Part shown: piece by piece, positions 9,286 through 19,402 of the stretch
Numbering within the stretch: position 1 is the first letter of the stretch
Layout of the letters: every line of letters starts with the position of its first letter
Assembly: GCA_011947345.1 (NCBI GenBank)
Contig: JAAVTG010000083.1
Coordinates: 1-38,200 of the forward strand
Reading direction: 5' to 3'
Length of the DNA: 38,200 nucleotides
From: Phytophthora quininea
Taxonomy: Eukaryota; Oomycota; Peronosporomycetes; Peronosporales; Peronosporaceae
Made by a program: the position numbers and the translations under genes
The notes under the pieces: generated by a model
Databases searched by the model: none
Told to the model about the DNA's origin: nothing
The model's input: only the letters and a program-made list of their open reading frames with translations

Positions 9286-10803
9286 TCACGGCTCAAAACT
9301 ACAACCTCCGCTGATGTTGTACAGTTGGGAGTTCGCCGAGCAAAATTGGAGTTGAACGCATAAACCTACGCTTTGACATCGCTTAGCAACTTGTGTGCAG
9401 GGCCGTCGTCGGCTCTGTGGTAGTCGTAGACGTAGCTGCAGTCGTGGGGAACTCGTGGTTGTAACCAGCGTCGAAGTTGATGGTGCACTCGTGGTCGATA
9501 CCGGTGACGGCGTAGCTGGTGCACTCGTGGTAGTAGTCGAAGTCACAGTAACAGTGGCCGTACTAGCTGTCGTCGCAGTAGGCGAGCTAGTTGAAGATAC
9601 GGTTGAAGTCGTGGTAGTTGTAGCTGTCGTCGCCGAAGGAGAGCTCGTGGTTTGCGATGCAGCTGAAGTCACCGTCGGGGTTGACGTGGTGGTGGCGGGG
9701 GCAGTCGTTGAGATCGTGGTCGCGGTTGACGTGGTGCTAGTAGTCGTTGAGCTCGAACTTGTTGTCGTTTGTTGCACGGTCTGTGTGGTAGTGGAGCTCG
9801 AACTAGACGACACAGCAGCGGCACCGTTCAGGCAAGTCAAATAGTCTTCGCTCTTGAGTTGGCTGTCGTACGTGTAGATGCCAAAATGCCTTTCAAGCTC
9901 CACATCCACCGACGTGTCATCCGATCGGCGGTCGAAAATGTCAAACCAGAACTTGAGCGACGTCTCCGATCCGGTGGGGACCCACGAAGCGACCGCCTCA
10001 AAGTACTGGATGGACGAATCTAACGAAGGCGTCACGTCCGGTGACAGCGAGGATGGATCGCCAGCGGTGGGGAAACCGGTCTCGCACAGCAGCATCTTGG
10101 AGACCGAGTACTTGGCTGCGATGGCATCCCATACCGAGTCCAACAGAGCGGTGGGCTGGCTGGAATCGTAGCTGTTGTCGAAGAACGGGTAGATATTGAC
10201 GCCGAGGATGTCGAGGCTCTCCGACAACTGCGTGATCTGGGAGTCGTAGCTGGTGTCGAGGTACTCGGTCGACCGCTGCACCGTCCCGAACAGAATGTCG
10301 TCGGCGGCGCTACCCAGCGAACTCTTAATGGATTCCGCGATGGCGATAATCTCCGAGGCGGTGGTGCCGGTGTACATGTTCTCGTTGCCGATCAGGATGG
10401 CTTCGACCGTGCCGGGGTAGTCCTGAACGGCGGCCACGGCACTGTCGATCTGGTCCTGCTGCCACGACTCGTCCGTCATGTACACGCCGAGGTGTAGTTT
10501 GATGCCGTGGGCGGAAGCGTACTGCGCGACACCCACTCCGTAGAATTGCGAGTAGAACGTTCGCACGTGTGTGAATGTCTGCGCGATCAGCTCCATGTCG
10601 GCATCGATGGCCTCCTCCAGCGCGGTGGAGTCGAGGGTCTCGCTGTCGGTCAACGGGTAGGCGGTGGAGTGCATGGCGCTGTAGGTGGTGGCCATGTACG
10701 ACGCCGCACTGGTCGAGGTGAGATTGCGCGAGACGGCAGCGTCTGATCCGATGGCGCTGGCCGCCAGACCTACGGCCAACATCACTTGACTAGCACCAAA
10801 CAT
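9286..10803 (-). CDS. Secreted GH17 glucan endo-1,3-beta-glucosidase with Ser/Thr-rich tail
   Basis: Family GH17 enzymes hydrolyse beta-1,3-glucan, the main oomycete wall polymer and a plant callose component. The ATG at 10803 gives a signal peptide (MFGASQVMLAVGLAASAIGSDA). The (beta/alpha)8 domain shows the acid/base in LIGNEN (E141) and the nucleophile in CETGFP (E241). After residue ~350 comes a mucin-like linker of about 110 Ser/Thr/Ala, typical of wall-attached forms. I reject the longer ORF starting at 10896 because an initiator-like motif lies between it and 10803. Near the end the frame slips at the run 9446-9449: adding one base continues the Thr-rich pattern and stops at 9383-9385. 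As written, the ORF instead runs about 35 codons further into a Cys-containing tail that I think is out of frame. Confidence 0.9.
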   Translation of the reverse strand: MFGASQVMLAVGLAASAIGSDAAVSRNLTSTSAASYMATTYSAMHSTAYPLTDSETLDSTALEEAIDADMELIAQTFTHVRTFYSQFYGVGVAQYASAHGIKLHLGVYMTDESWQQDQIDSAVAAVQDYPGTVEAILIGNENMYTGTTASEIIAIAESIKSSLGSAADDILFGTVQRSTEYLDTSYDSQITQLSESLDILGVNIYPFFDNSYDSSQPTALLDSVWDAIAAKYSVSKMLLCETGFPTAGDPSSLSPDVTPSLDSSIQYFEAVASWVPTGSETSLKFWFDIFDRRSDDTSVDVELERHFGIYTYDSQLKSEDYLTCLNGAAAVSSSSSSTTTQTVQQTTTSSSSTTTSTTSTATTISTTAPATTTSTPTVTSAASQTTSSPSATTATTTTTSTVSSTSSPTATTASTATVTVTSTTTTSAPATPSPVSTTSAPSTSTLVTTTSSPRLQLRLRLPQSRRRPCTQVAKRCQSVGLCVQLQFCSANSQLYNISGGCSFEP

Positions 10804-10840
10804 CTCGAACGGGGAAGCTCCAGGTTGCGATCGAGGTCTC

Positions 10841-10856
10841 GAGTTTGGAAATGAGC
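10841..10856 (-). promoter_or_regulatory. Oomycete-type initiator upstream of GH17 gene
   Basis: The minus strand reads GCTCATTTCCAAACTC, a near match to the published oomycete initiator (GCTCATTT..CA). It would place the transcript start about 50 nt before the ATG at 10803, supporting that start codon. Confidence 0.55.
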
Positions 10857-11796
10857 AGTGTCGACGGCTTGGCGAAAGCGAGCCCAGCTCGGTCATCTCA
10901 CGCCATCCCGTCCAGCACGGCTCGGCGTACGTGTATCATACGTCAGGTCAGTTTCTCGTCTTATTTTGCAGAGATGGCGGGAAGTTTGAGTCGACTGCAT
11001 CTTGTCCGTGCTTAACCTTTAACAGATGAGCGCCCCAAGCAGCACGAGCCGACACGACTGCCAGTCGTCGACTGGTTCGAATCCCTCCAGTCGAGGCACA
11101 AACGCTTGGTTGTGAGCCCTGAGCACGTCAGGAGCGTTGCACTGTGAGCTTCCTTTAGGCTCCGATTTGCTTTTAGGGGCACGAACATCTTGGTCGGGAT
11201 GACCAGAATCAGCTTATCTTCCGCTCTACGCGTGTCGTTCAGGATGTCAACGTACATTTAACGAGTGGCCGGCACGCACGCCGCGAGCAGAGTGCTGCCA
11301 CAATAGTTTTGGCTGGCAAGCTACAGATTCATGATACCACTACGCACGAGCTCCATAGCGGTGAGAGAGCTGTCCTCGATGTCGCTGGTGCTGCCAGAAA
11401 GGGAGAGTAGGCAATCTAGTCGCCGGTTCCTTCCATGGGGGCCCCGACAAGTCTTTTACATTGTGGGGTTCCCTATTATATGAGCAATGAGTCAATAGTT
11501 CCACCCCTTCTGGTCGGCGATCCGCAATCGGTTGCCAAGCGACAATCGATTGATATTCAACTAAACATGCTTGGCCGCTTGGTGACTTTTAGTCGTGCTA
11601 ACGAAGCGGAGGGCGCCATGCTTTTTGTCCTTCCCACTGCAAAACTCCTGCAGCAGAAGTGATCAAGAAAACGAGCCTTTGCATACCAGCAACAATCACT
11701 GCACCAGTAAAATAATACTTGCAAATATTATTTTTCTTTAAAACTGATCCAAAGAAAACGTTTTTCTCATAGGCCTTTTAACGGCGCTGCGTGCGC
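10857..11796. other. Intergenic region, no supported gene
   Basis: Nothing convincing. A minus ORF of 81 codons (11012-11257) and a plus ORF of 75 codons (11435-11662) have no recognisable motifs. At about 11055-11096 two overlapping inverted repeats (CGACTGG..CCAGTCG) surround GGTTCGAATCC, which equals the RNA polymerase III B-box consensus, but no tRNA cloverleaf can be folded. It might be a tRNA-derived SINE fragment. 11700-11770 is AT-rich. Confidence 0.4.
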
Positions 11797-13230
11797 TACA
11801 TAATGTCTGGCTCAACGTTTCTCGATTCATGAAGGGTACGGATGTGTCCTTCGAAGATACACGGTCGAGAAAACCCGCTTGTCCTTGAGCCGTTTCCGCC
11901 GTCGTTAATCCTCAAAACCGGCTTCATCGTCATGAAAATGAGGATGGAATTTTTCGTGCTGGATCCAATCGTACTCGAACATCAACTCCATCCCCGGAGA
12001 ATACCCATCCAATTCGAGAGTAGCAAGAAAAGAAGGCTTAGCGTTAGCAAATATTTCTTCTGGGAAAAGCGTCTGAAAATTTCTGCGGCAGTGATCTTCG
12101 GACTTGAACGAGCAATTGGGGAAGCCACTTCCTTGTGCCCGAGATGAAATCCATGCATTCCATTTGTGCGAATTGTCGACCTCGCAAATACACTTCGCCA
12201 CCTTTTGACAGCCACGCGAAAAACTATCCATGGATAAATCTTTTCGCCCCCTCCTTTCAAGGTGCGGGTGCGTGGTGGACAACGTGTTGCACAAGTGAGG
12301 ACAAACACGTCTACCGGAGCGAAACAGACAACCCTGAGCATGTCCATCGGTCCTCGTTCTGTCGGTAATAACCATTTGGAAATTGTGGGGATGACCCTTA
12401 TCATTGCAGACCCGCCACACCTTTTCTCTCGAATGCAGAGTATACTTCTGCGTGCTCTTGTTCTTGGACTTATCCCATTGCTTCTTCTGTTTCTCGTCGG
12501 CAGTCATGAAAAACGAGTTGCAGTGATCAACTGCGCTTTTGATTTTCGGAACAAATTGGATAGCCAGAGACGATTTCACCACGTCGAATTCTGTCATTAG
12601 GAGCAACCTTCCAAAGACGGTCGTGTCCTTCCTTCGCTCGGCAAATCCAATCCACGGGCGTCTTGCTGTGGGCGAAAACAGTCTTCATGTTATTGTTGTC
12701 TGGTTGCCATTGCTCACGAAGTGACGAAAACTCTCCTCACAACGAGTTAGAACCGTCGGCCATCAACTTTCTGTGACTACAATACGGACATCCACTAATG
12801 TCCTTCTTCTCGCGGCAGCGTTGTTTCACGCAAGATATCCACTCGTGAACCGGTTTTCGCGAGCAAACCCAGCTAACCTTGGCCTTGGCCTTGGCCTTGG
12901 CGGCAACAGTCTTAGGCTCTCCGTTTACTTTGGTGTTCCATTCTCCAGGGATACGTAGCAAATATTTCATCGCGGCCGCCGCAGACTTGCATCCACAAGG
13001 GCATTCCCTATAACCATCACAAATCGAGCACTTTTCACCAGCTTTGACACGGCTGTAAATCTTCTCGGTCCACCGATGAATATTCCCGCACTTGCCCTTG
13101 TTGCATACCCAGCTGACGATTGCATGACTACGTGCTGCATGATTTTTTGTTCGCTGCTTAGACCCGTAGCCATTACGTTTGGATAGGCATAAAACAAGTT
13201 AGTCTTCTCAGTATCCTTCATCTTCGTCAT
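11797..13230 (-). pseudogene. Decayed protein with zinc-ribbon repeats and endonuclease-like tail
   Basis: Read on the minus strand, several frames carry repeated modules of the 'probable zinc-ribbon' type (DUF4379-like): W-x-C..H-x-W..R..G-C-P-x-C. They are visible near 13125-13020 (VSWVCNKGKCGNIHRW, then CSICDG), 12880-12770 (VSWVCSRKPVHEWISC, then GCPYCSHRK), 12660-12560 (VDWICRAKEGHDRLW, then YPICS), 12470-12340 (EKVWRVCNDKGHPHNF) and 12200-12110 (HKWNAWISSRAQGSGFPNCS). The last 60 codons (11905-12090) look like the restriction-endonuclease-fold tail common in this family: LELDGY then FEYDWIQH. The frame changes at least three times (about 13180, 12540 and after 11905). A TAA (11905-11907) sits where the family usually has Gln, and the end of the domain continues in another frame to about 11797. 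Some repeats have lost a Cys. Homologues are frequent in giant viruses and their hosts. Here it appears dead. Confidence 0.65.
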
Positions 13231-13472
13231 CTTCACCGGCTCAAATGGGGGCACAAATAAACTTGTAGAATGGTTAAGATGGTTAGATTGGCTGAGGGAA
13301 GCGCCCTGCTACCGTGTCAAGCATGTGCACAGCTACAGACGTGGCAAAGCAAAAGTTTTACTGGAAAAGTGATATAAAATGTTTTTAGAAAATAAAATTG
13401 TTTTCTCGTGAGTGAAGGTGGGTACAATTGATTTTATACTTTTCGGATCCGGCATTCAACGATCTGAGCTCC

Positions 13473-16400
13473 ATGGCGCGGCGAGTGAAGATGCCGTGGC
13501 CCGAGGCGCAGGGCGCAGACGCTGACCAGGAGCAGAAGCCACCAGGCTCCAATGCCAAGAAGCAGAAGAAACCTAAGAAGCACAGGAGGCCCAGGCGCCA
13601 CCCGAACGATGTGCGCACGGAGCAGGACATGGATGCGATCGCAGGCTTCGACGATGATAGCTCTGAAGGCGAGCTGGACTCGTTCGGGGTGCCGGTTTCG
13701 TCATGGTGGACCTGGAGAGCGAGCTAGAGGAGCTGGCGCTCGTAGCCACGGAGGAGGGCTACCACAGCGTTCGGAGGAAGAGTCCGGCAGCCAAAGAGGC
13801 CAAACAACTGGCCAAAAAGATGCGGCAGGGGAAAAAGTTGATCGAGAGTGCCGAGAGCGTTGAAAAGAGTAAGAAGAAGAAGTACAAGAATAAGAAAAGT
13901 GACGGTGGAGGTGCTAACCAGGCTGAAGGAGGCAATGAAGAGGCGAAAACCAAGAAAAAGAAGAAGGTGGAGACCACTGCAGCGGTGGATGTTGCAACTG
14001 AGGAAGCAGTCACTAGTAAACAAAAGAAAAAGATTAAGAAAGCGGTCAAAGAGGAGGTGAAAGCAGCTCCCGAAAGGGCTGAGACAGCTGGCAGCAATAA
14101 GAAGAAGGCAAAGAAGGTTGAGAAGAGTGAAGCAAAGACCGGCAAGAATGAGCAAAAGAGTGGCAAGAAAAAGGAGAAGAAGAAGAAGATAAATCAACCG
14201 CCTCAGTTGGAAGAGAAGGCTGCTCCAGTACTTACAAACGATGCGGCTAAGGATACGAAGAAACCAGCAGCAGCACATCAACCATCGAGGAGAGTTGGCC
14301 GTGAGAACGGGAAGGTGACGTATGCTGAATACTTGGATCACAATGTCGTAATGAAAGGACTGGAGGTGGGAGGACTCTTGCAAGGTAAGCTGCGTGTTAA
14401 CAGCATGTATCGCATGGACGGCTATTTTTCTGTGGATGGATTAGCGATGGATGTGCTCGTCAAAGGAATGGAAGATCGCAATCGTGCTTTTGATGGCGAT
14501 CTTGTAGTCATCCGGCTCTACCCTGAGTCCAAGTGGAAGCCTCTCAACGACGAAACCGAGAGAAAGAATGTCGCTGCCGCCGCTGCTACCCAAATATCAT
14601 CGACCGCCGGAGTGGACCAGAACGCTCTTCACTCGCTATGGCTCCCCAGTGTGGCCGCTGAGAAATGCTTTTTCGACCGTCCTTCTGACGACGAGGGCTC
14701 GGTGGACATGCTGAAACAGCACATGGATCGTCTCAATGAACGCATTCGAGAGTCGCATAAGCGACCGACTGCCACAGTTGTGTTTGTGCTTGCTCAAGGC
14801 AACGCCAATGGCTTTATCGGGTCCCTCGAACCAAAAACCAAACTGAAAGACATGAAGACGCCACTCTCCGGCGACGACGCGTTCGCATACTTCAACGCTC
14901 ATGACCAGCGTCTTCCCCGACGGATCCAAATCCCACGACTCCAATTGCCGGACGAGTTCATAAGCCGACCACTTCTCTATTCCAAGACGATGCTCTGCTT
15001 CTGTCGCATCAAGACATGGTCGACGCAGCACCAGAGTCCCATGGGTGAATTCATCAAGACAGTCGGCGAGTACACTGGCATTGAAACCGGCATCTCCGCC
15101 ATTTTGTCTAAGCATGGGCTCCATGCGCACACGTTGGACTTTGACAGCGCAATTTTAAATGAGCTTGATGAAAAGTACGGCACGAGCGGCGAGAAGTGGG
15201 AGGTGCCTGCCGAAGAACTCCAAAAGAGAAGAGACTTCCGCAATGCCCAGATCTTTAGTATTGACCCGTACAATGCTCGCGATTTGGACGATGCGTTGCA
15301 TATCCGAGCTCTCAACGACACACGGACGAAATTTGAGGTAGGTGTTCACATTGCTGATGTGACGCACTTCATGGAACACAACTCTTTGTTAGACAAGGAG
15401 GCGCGGTCGCGAGCGACCAGTGTTTATCTTGCGAACCGAGTGCTACCGATGCTACCTCGCATTTTGTGTGAGAAGCTGTGCTCGCTGCAACCACAGGTCG
15501 ACCGTTTGGCTTTCTCAGTCGTGTGGCAGATGAACGTAGATGGAACGTTGGTAGATGGAGTGGAGCCTTGGTTCGGAAAGTCGATCATTCGATCTTGTTG
15601 CAAACTTGACTACGGCTCGGCACAGAAGATGCTGGATGGCGTCATTAGTGATAGCAATGTGGACGAGTGGGAAGAAGATAGACGTCCCATTCCTGACGAA
15701 AATCCAAACATCACCAACGCGACGGTGATACAAGCTGTAAAGGATCTATGGAGCGTCGGAGAGAACCGCCGTGCCATGCGGTTCGAGACTGGTGCAGTCA
15801 GTCTGAACGACATCAAACTTGTGTTCAATTTGGACGCAAAGGTAACCCCACTCGATATGGCTCCTACGAGTTGAAGGACAGCAATCGTTTAGTGGAGGAG
15901 TACATGTTGTTGGCGAACTTCTTAGTTGCTCAACAGCTACTTCGTGCGCATGGCCCACTTGCTTTCCTGCGTCATCATCCGCCTCCTGTGTCGCGGGCAA
16001 TGGATCTGACGCTTGAGCAATTAGACAAGAGTGATATCTCCGTCGATGGGAGATCTACCAAGCGACTGACGGAATCGCTAGAGCGGCTTCGGCAGACTCG
16101 TGGAGAGGTAACATACGCCATCGTGCAGGCGTTGATCATCAAGCCGATGAAACCTGCTGAGTACATGGTCGCAGGGAACGGAGCGTCGTCTGAATCCTGG
16201 CGCCACTACGCGTTGAATATCCCTTACTACACGCACTTTACTTCGCCTATTAGACGATACGCTGATGTTGTAGTGCATCGGTTACTCCTAGAGAGTGTGA
16301 CGGAGGTGCCTGAAGTCTCAGACGATGCACCATCGGAGGCGAGACTCGTAGAGTTTACGTCGGTAGCACAAAACTGCAACGAGAAGAAGATGACGTCCAA

Positions 16401-16785
16401 GAACGCGGAGAAGGAGTGCGACCAGGTGTTCCTCTGTGCGTATGTACAGCACCACGGCGATGTCGAAGTCACCGGCGTCGTACTGAGCATGGGACAGAAG
16501 AGCTTCACGGTGTACATCCTAGAGCTGGGGTTAGAGCAGCGTTTGTTCGTACACGACTTGCACATGACTGGCTCCTGGAACGAGAAAACGTCACAACTTT
16601 CGATTCGACTGCCGAAGAAAACGAAGAAAACCGACGACAATAAAGAAGAGAAAGGTGACGATGCTGTCGATGCTCCGCCAGAGCTGATCCAGTTGTCGTT
16701 CATGAAGCAACTTCGAATGCGCATGTCGGCAACGAAAAAGATGCCTCTGGCGCTAACGTTCAGCGTTATCGGCGAGAAGAATTGA
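13473..16785 (+). CDS. DIS3L2: DIS3L2-type 3'-5' exoribonuclease (RNB family), two one-base breaks
   Basis: The protein starts MARRVKMPWPEAQG and has an N-terminal ~230-residue charged region, very Lys/Glu-rich (13850-14200). Cold-shock-like OB folds follow (EVGGLLQGKLRVN; TVVFVLAQGNANGFIGSL). The RNB domain has the metal-binding signature I-D-P-Y-N-A-R-D-L-D-D-A-L-H (15262-15303) and the YTHFTSPIRRYADVVVHRLL motif, and an S1-like end closes the protein. There is no PIN domain, so it is DIS3L2 rather than DIS3/Rrp44. DIS3L2 degrades oligouridylated RNAs in the cytosol, independent of the exosome. The frame drops by one base near 13696-13703 (before MVDLESELEEL) and near 15838-15842 (between VFNLDAK and GNPTRYGSYELKDSN); similarity is continuous across both. 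It converges with TFIIF alpha, 120 bp apart. Confidence 0.92.
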
Positions 16786-16905
16786 ACCAGTTTGTGTATT
16801 GAGTGGGATATGTATGTGTAAGAACGAAAAGGAAAAGAAAAAATGCATGTTGTAGAGTAACTAGGCCCTGGTGGTGATTTTGCTATCTTCAGTTGCTTTT
16901 GGTGC

Positions 16906-18325
16906 TTAACGGAACTGGGACTTGAGCACAAGCAGCCGGCCGTCAATTGCATCCACCTCCACGTCACAAATGGTACGCAAGATGTCCTTCAGCAACGCCT
17001 TGTCATCGTCCGTCACGATCAGTTTCTTCAGCTTTCTCAGCAGATCGCGCGTGCGCATACGTCCGCCGTAGCGAATGAGTTCTTGTTGCACACCAGCTTC
17101 AGTGAGCTTCGACGCTGTCGACGTCTTGGCCGCCTTCGTAGGCGTAGGTTCCTCCTTGCCGCCTTCGGGGGCCTTGCGCTTGCCATTAGCAGCTTCCGTA
17201 CCAGCAGTCGTACTTTTTGCCTTCCCGTTAGTATCAGTGGCCGCGTTGTCTGCAGTCCCAGCCTTGGGATCTCCAGCACTAGCGTTCTCAGTGGCGACAG
17301 TACGTTCACGGATGATATTGCCACCCAAATCTCGCTTAGGGTTAATGACGTCCATGTCCTTGGCCGTGTAGTTGTCGTCCTCTTCGTCGTCGTCATCGTC
17401 GTCCTTCTTCTTGTCTTCCATCATCTCTCCGTTCTGGGCGCGCTTCAGCAGGTCCTTCATAGCCTGGCCAGTCTCGGTCAGCTTCCCCGTTCCTTCGGGG
17501 TCCACCTCGAACTCGTCTTCATCCGAGTCGGACTCAACTCCTGGCTGGTCGTCGTTATGGATCTCGGCGTCACTTTCATCATCGTCGAACTTCTCTTCAA
17601 AGTCGCCTCCGTCTTCCCCGTGGCTCCCCGGCGGCGCGTTTGGGGCGCACCACTCGACGGGGTTTGCTCTCCGTCACGCCAAAGATGTCGTCGCCTTCTT
17701 TGGCTGTTTTAGGAGCTCCTCCTATAGCTCCCGTGCGTACACGTGGCGCACTGACGGTATCTCCCGAGCCTTCCGTCTTATCTTCGCCCGCCAGCTTGTG
17801 CTTCATAAGCCAACGCTCTACGGCGCGTTTCTTCTCGTTATTCATCTCCTCGGCCTCCTCCAGCGTCAGCGTGCGGTAGTTCAGTGGCTTCTTGAAGCGG
17901 AACCACTGCTCTACAGGCATGACGCTGAACTCGTCGTTGTGGCGGTTCTTGACCAGCAGCATGTACGTGGACGCCTGGCCGCCTTCGAACGTGCCGTTAA
18001 ACTTGTTCTTGCCCTCGCTGTCCTCGATGACCCACCCGGCGGTGCGGGTATCTTTGCGGCGTCGACGTCGGCGCTTCCGTAGCGCAGGATTGTAGCCCAC
18101 AGGCTCCTCCTCCTTCTCCTCGTCCTCGTCCGGGACCCTCTCGGGCTCGCGGTACATCATGACCGGTTGGGCGCAGCTGCTCAGACGCGGCAGCTCCGGC
18201 AGGTCGAAGCGCGCGATGTTGTAGCGCTTGATGGACGGCGTGGCGCGGAGCACGAGCGTCTCGCTCTCCGGCGCCGAAGGAGACACGGCAGGCCGAGCAT
18301 TCGGACGGGTAGCGCGACGACTCAT
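16906..18325 (-). CDS. GTF2F1: Transcription factor IIF alpha subunit (RAP74), one indel
   Basis: TFIIF binds RNA polymerase II and helps initiation and elongation. The N-terminal dimerisation half starts MSRRATRPNARP and shows KRYNIARFDLPELPR, then GWVIEDSEGKNKFNGTFEGG, and the strand pair SVMPVEQWFRFKKPLNYRTL followed by TLEEAEEMNN. An acidic/Lys-rich, poorly conserved middle follows. The C-terminus is the winged helix LTEAGVQQELIRYGGRMRTR, then RDLLRKLKKL and DGRLLVLKSQF, which in other species contacts the FCP1 phosphatase. The two halves lie in different frames. A one-base insertion in the run at 17626-17629 accounts for this; between them the third frame reads an uninterrupted acidic stretch (GEDGGDFEEKFDDDESDAE). 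The start is divergent with the SAP-like gene, 114 bp between ATGs. Confidence 0.92.
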
Positions 18326-18338
18326 TTTGCAAAATGAA
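18325..18338 (-). promoter_or_regulatory. Oomycete-type initiator abutting TFIIF alpha start
   Basis: The minus strand reads TTCATTTTGCAAAA immediately before TG of the ATG, close to the oomycete initiator. If used, the 5' leader would be only about a dozen nucleotides. It lies in the 114-bp divergent gap shared with the SAP-like gene. Confidence 0.45.
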
Positions 18339-18439
18339 GGGGGAAACATTTCATGTACCCATTCCATACAAAATCCAAGATAAATTATTTTATAATGGTA
18401 CTAACGATGTATACTAAAATAAGATTCGCGATCAAGAAG

Positions 18440-19087
18440 ATGGTTAGCAGCAAGTGGACAGTGCGTGAGAAGCCTGGCAGCATTGCAACGCGGAGGATCC
18501 TTCCGCCGAACTCCGAGGACTATGCAGAGTGGACACTCGAGCAGCTCAAGGTCGAGTGCACTGCGCGCAACCTCCAGGTCGTTAAGAACACGGTCAAGTC
18601 CAAGCGGGTCGCCATATTGAACAACTACGACCGTCGAAAAGCCATTGTAGAAGCCGGAGGAGACCCCAACGATGAAGGCGAAGACGACGTTGAGCTGCAA
18701 GAGCTAGAACCACAAACAAGTCACAAGAGGCTGCGCACTTTGGCACCTGCCGAGCCATCGATCCGTCGGGTCGACGTCGACACAGAGACACCTGTTACTA
18801 GCACCGACTCCTTGTCGGAAGATGCCGCCATTATCTCGCGCCTCAAGCGCGAGAAGCTGCAACGTACGGCGGCCATCGAGAAGCTAATTGCTTTCGATGA
18901 CATCTTTTCCCGCCAGTGTCAGAACCTACGCATGCTTGACATGCAGATCCAGGAGTATAACGCCAAGGGCATGCACGCAGAGCACTTCGAACGGCAGCGA
19001 GAGATCGTCCTCCGCCGCATGCAATCGGCACAGCAGAAAGCCGAGGATCTGCAAGACAAAATCATGAACGACAACGTAGCTTATTAA
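18440..19087 (+). CDS. SAP-like, coiled-coil hypothetical protein
   Basis: The ATG at 18440 gives 215 aa starting MVSSKWTVREKPGS; in-frame upstream ATGs exist, but they lie in AT-rich leader sequence. Residues ~37-80 (WTLEQLKVECTARNLQVV, then KNTVKSKRVAILNNYD) resemble a SAP or SAP-like helix-extended-helix fold, used for DNA binding. The middle is acidic with a KRLR basic patch. The last ~80 residues are a predicted coiled coil (LKREKLQRTAAIEKL, then HFERQREIVLRRMQSAQQKA). I know of similar short SAP-like proteins in expanded oomycete families, some linked to mobile elements, but cannot name this one. It is intact, shares a promoter region with TFIIF alpha, and I infer it is nuclear. Confidence 0.7.
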   Translation: MVSSKWTVREKPGSIATRRILPPNSEDYAEWTLEQLKVECTARNLQVVKNTVKSKRVAILNNYDRRKAIVEAGGDPNDEGEDDVELQELEPQTSHKRLRTLAPAEPSIRRVDVDTETPVTSTDSLSEDAAIISRLKREKLQRTAAIEKLIAFDDIFSRQCQNLRMLDMQIQEYNAKGMHAEHFERQREIVLRRMQSAQQKAEDLQDKIMNDNVAY

Positions 19088-19360
19088 TAACAGTTTGTTG
19101 TACGTGTGACCCGATGGCCGCTCATTTCACGACGACCGGTCCGGATCCAGGACACAACGTCAAGATTTGCTTCGTCGGCAAAGCCGGCTGCTGTTAGCAA
19201 CGAGTTTGCAGGTGGTCTCGACCCCATAATTGCCATTGACCCGATGTTCGCACAGAACATCGAGGTGCCGTCGTGACGAAAGTACATGCCCTGTGCTGTT
19301 CTCAATTCGCTGTTGTTCGATTCGCTGTTGTTAGTTGTCGTTACTTGGCCGGTGCGGCGA

Positions 19361-19380
19361 CTTCATTTAATAATTTCCAT
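19361..19380 (+). promoter_or_regulatory. Initiator-like motif upstream of PL4 copy 1
   Basis: CTTCATTTAATAATTTCCAT resembles the oomycete initiator plus its flanking promoter region and lies about 40 nt before the ATG at 19403. Confidence 0.45.
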
Positions 19381-19402
19381 TCCACCAACAACGTCCGTCC
19401 CG

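Noticed and set aside
9395..9844. 149-codon Val-rich ORF on the plus strand opposite the GH17 gene
   Set aside because: It is the exact antisense of the Ser/Thr-codon linker; repetitive codons keep the opposite strand open. It has no independent motif.
11070..11090. tRNA gene suggested by GGTTCGAATCC
   Set aside because: The T-stem does not pair properly and no D or anticodon arm fits on either strand.
13724..14383. 219-codon Leu-rich, membrane-like ORF on the minus strand
   Set aside because: It is the antisense of the AAG/GAG-rich Lys/Glu region of the DIS3L2 gene, which forces CTT/CTC leucines. An artefact of composition.
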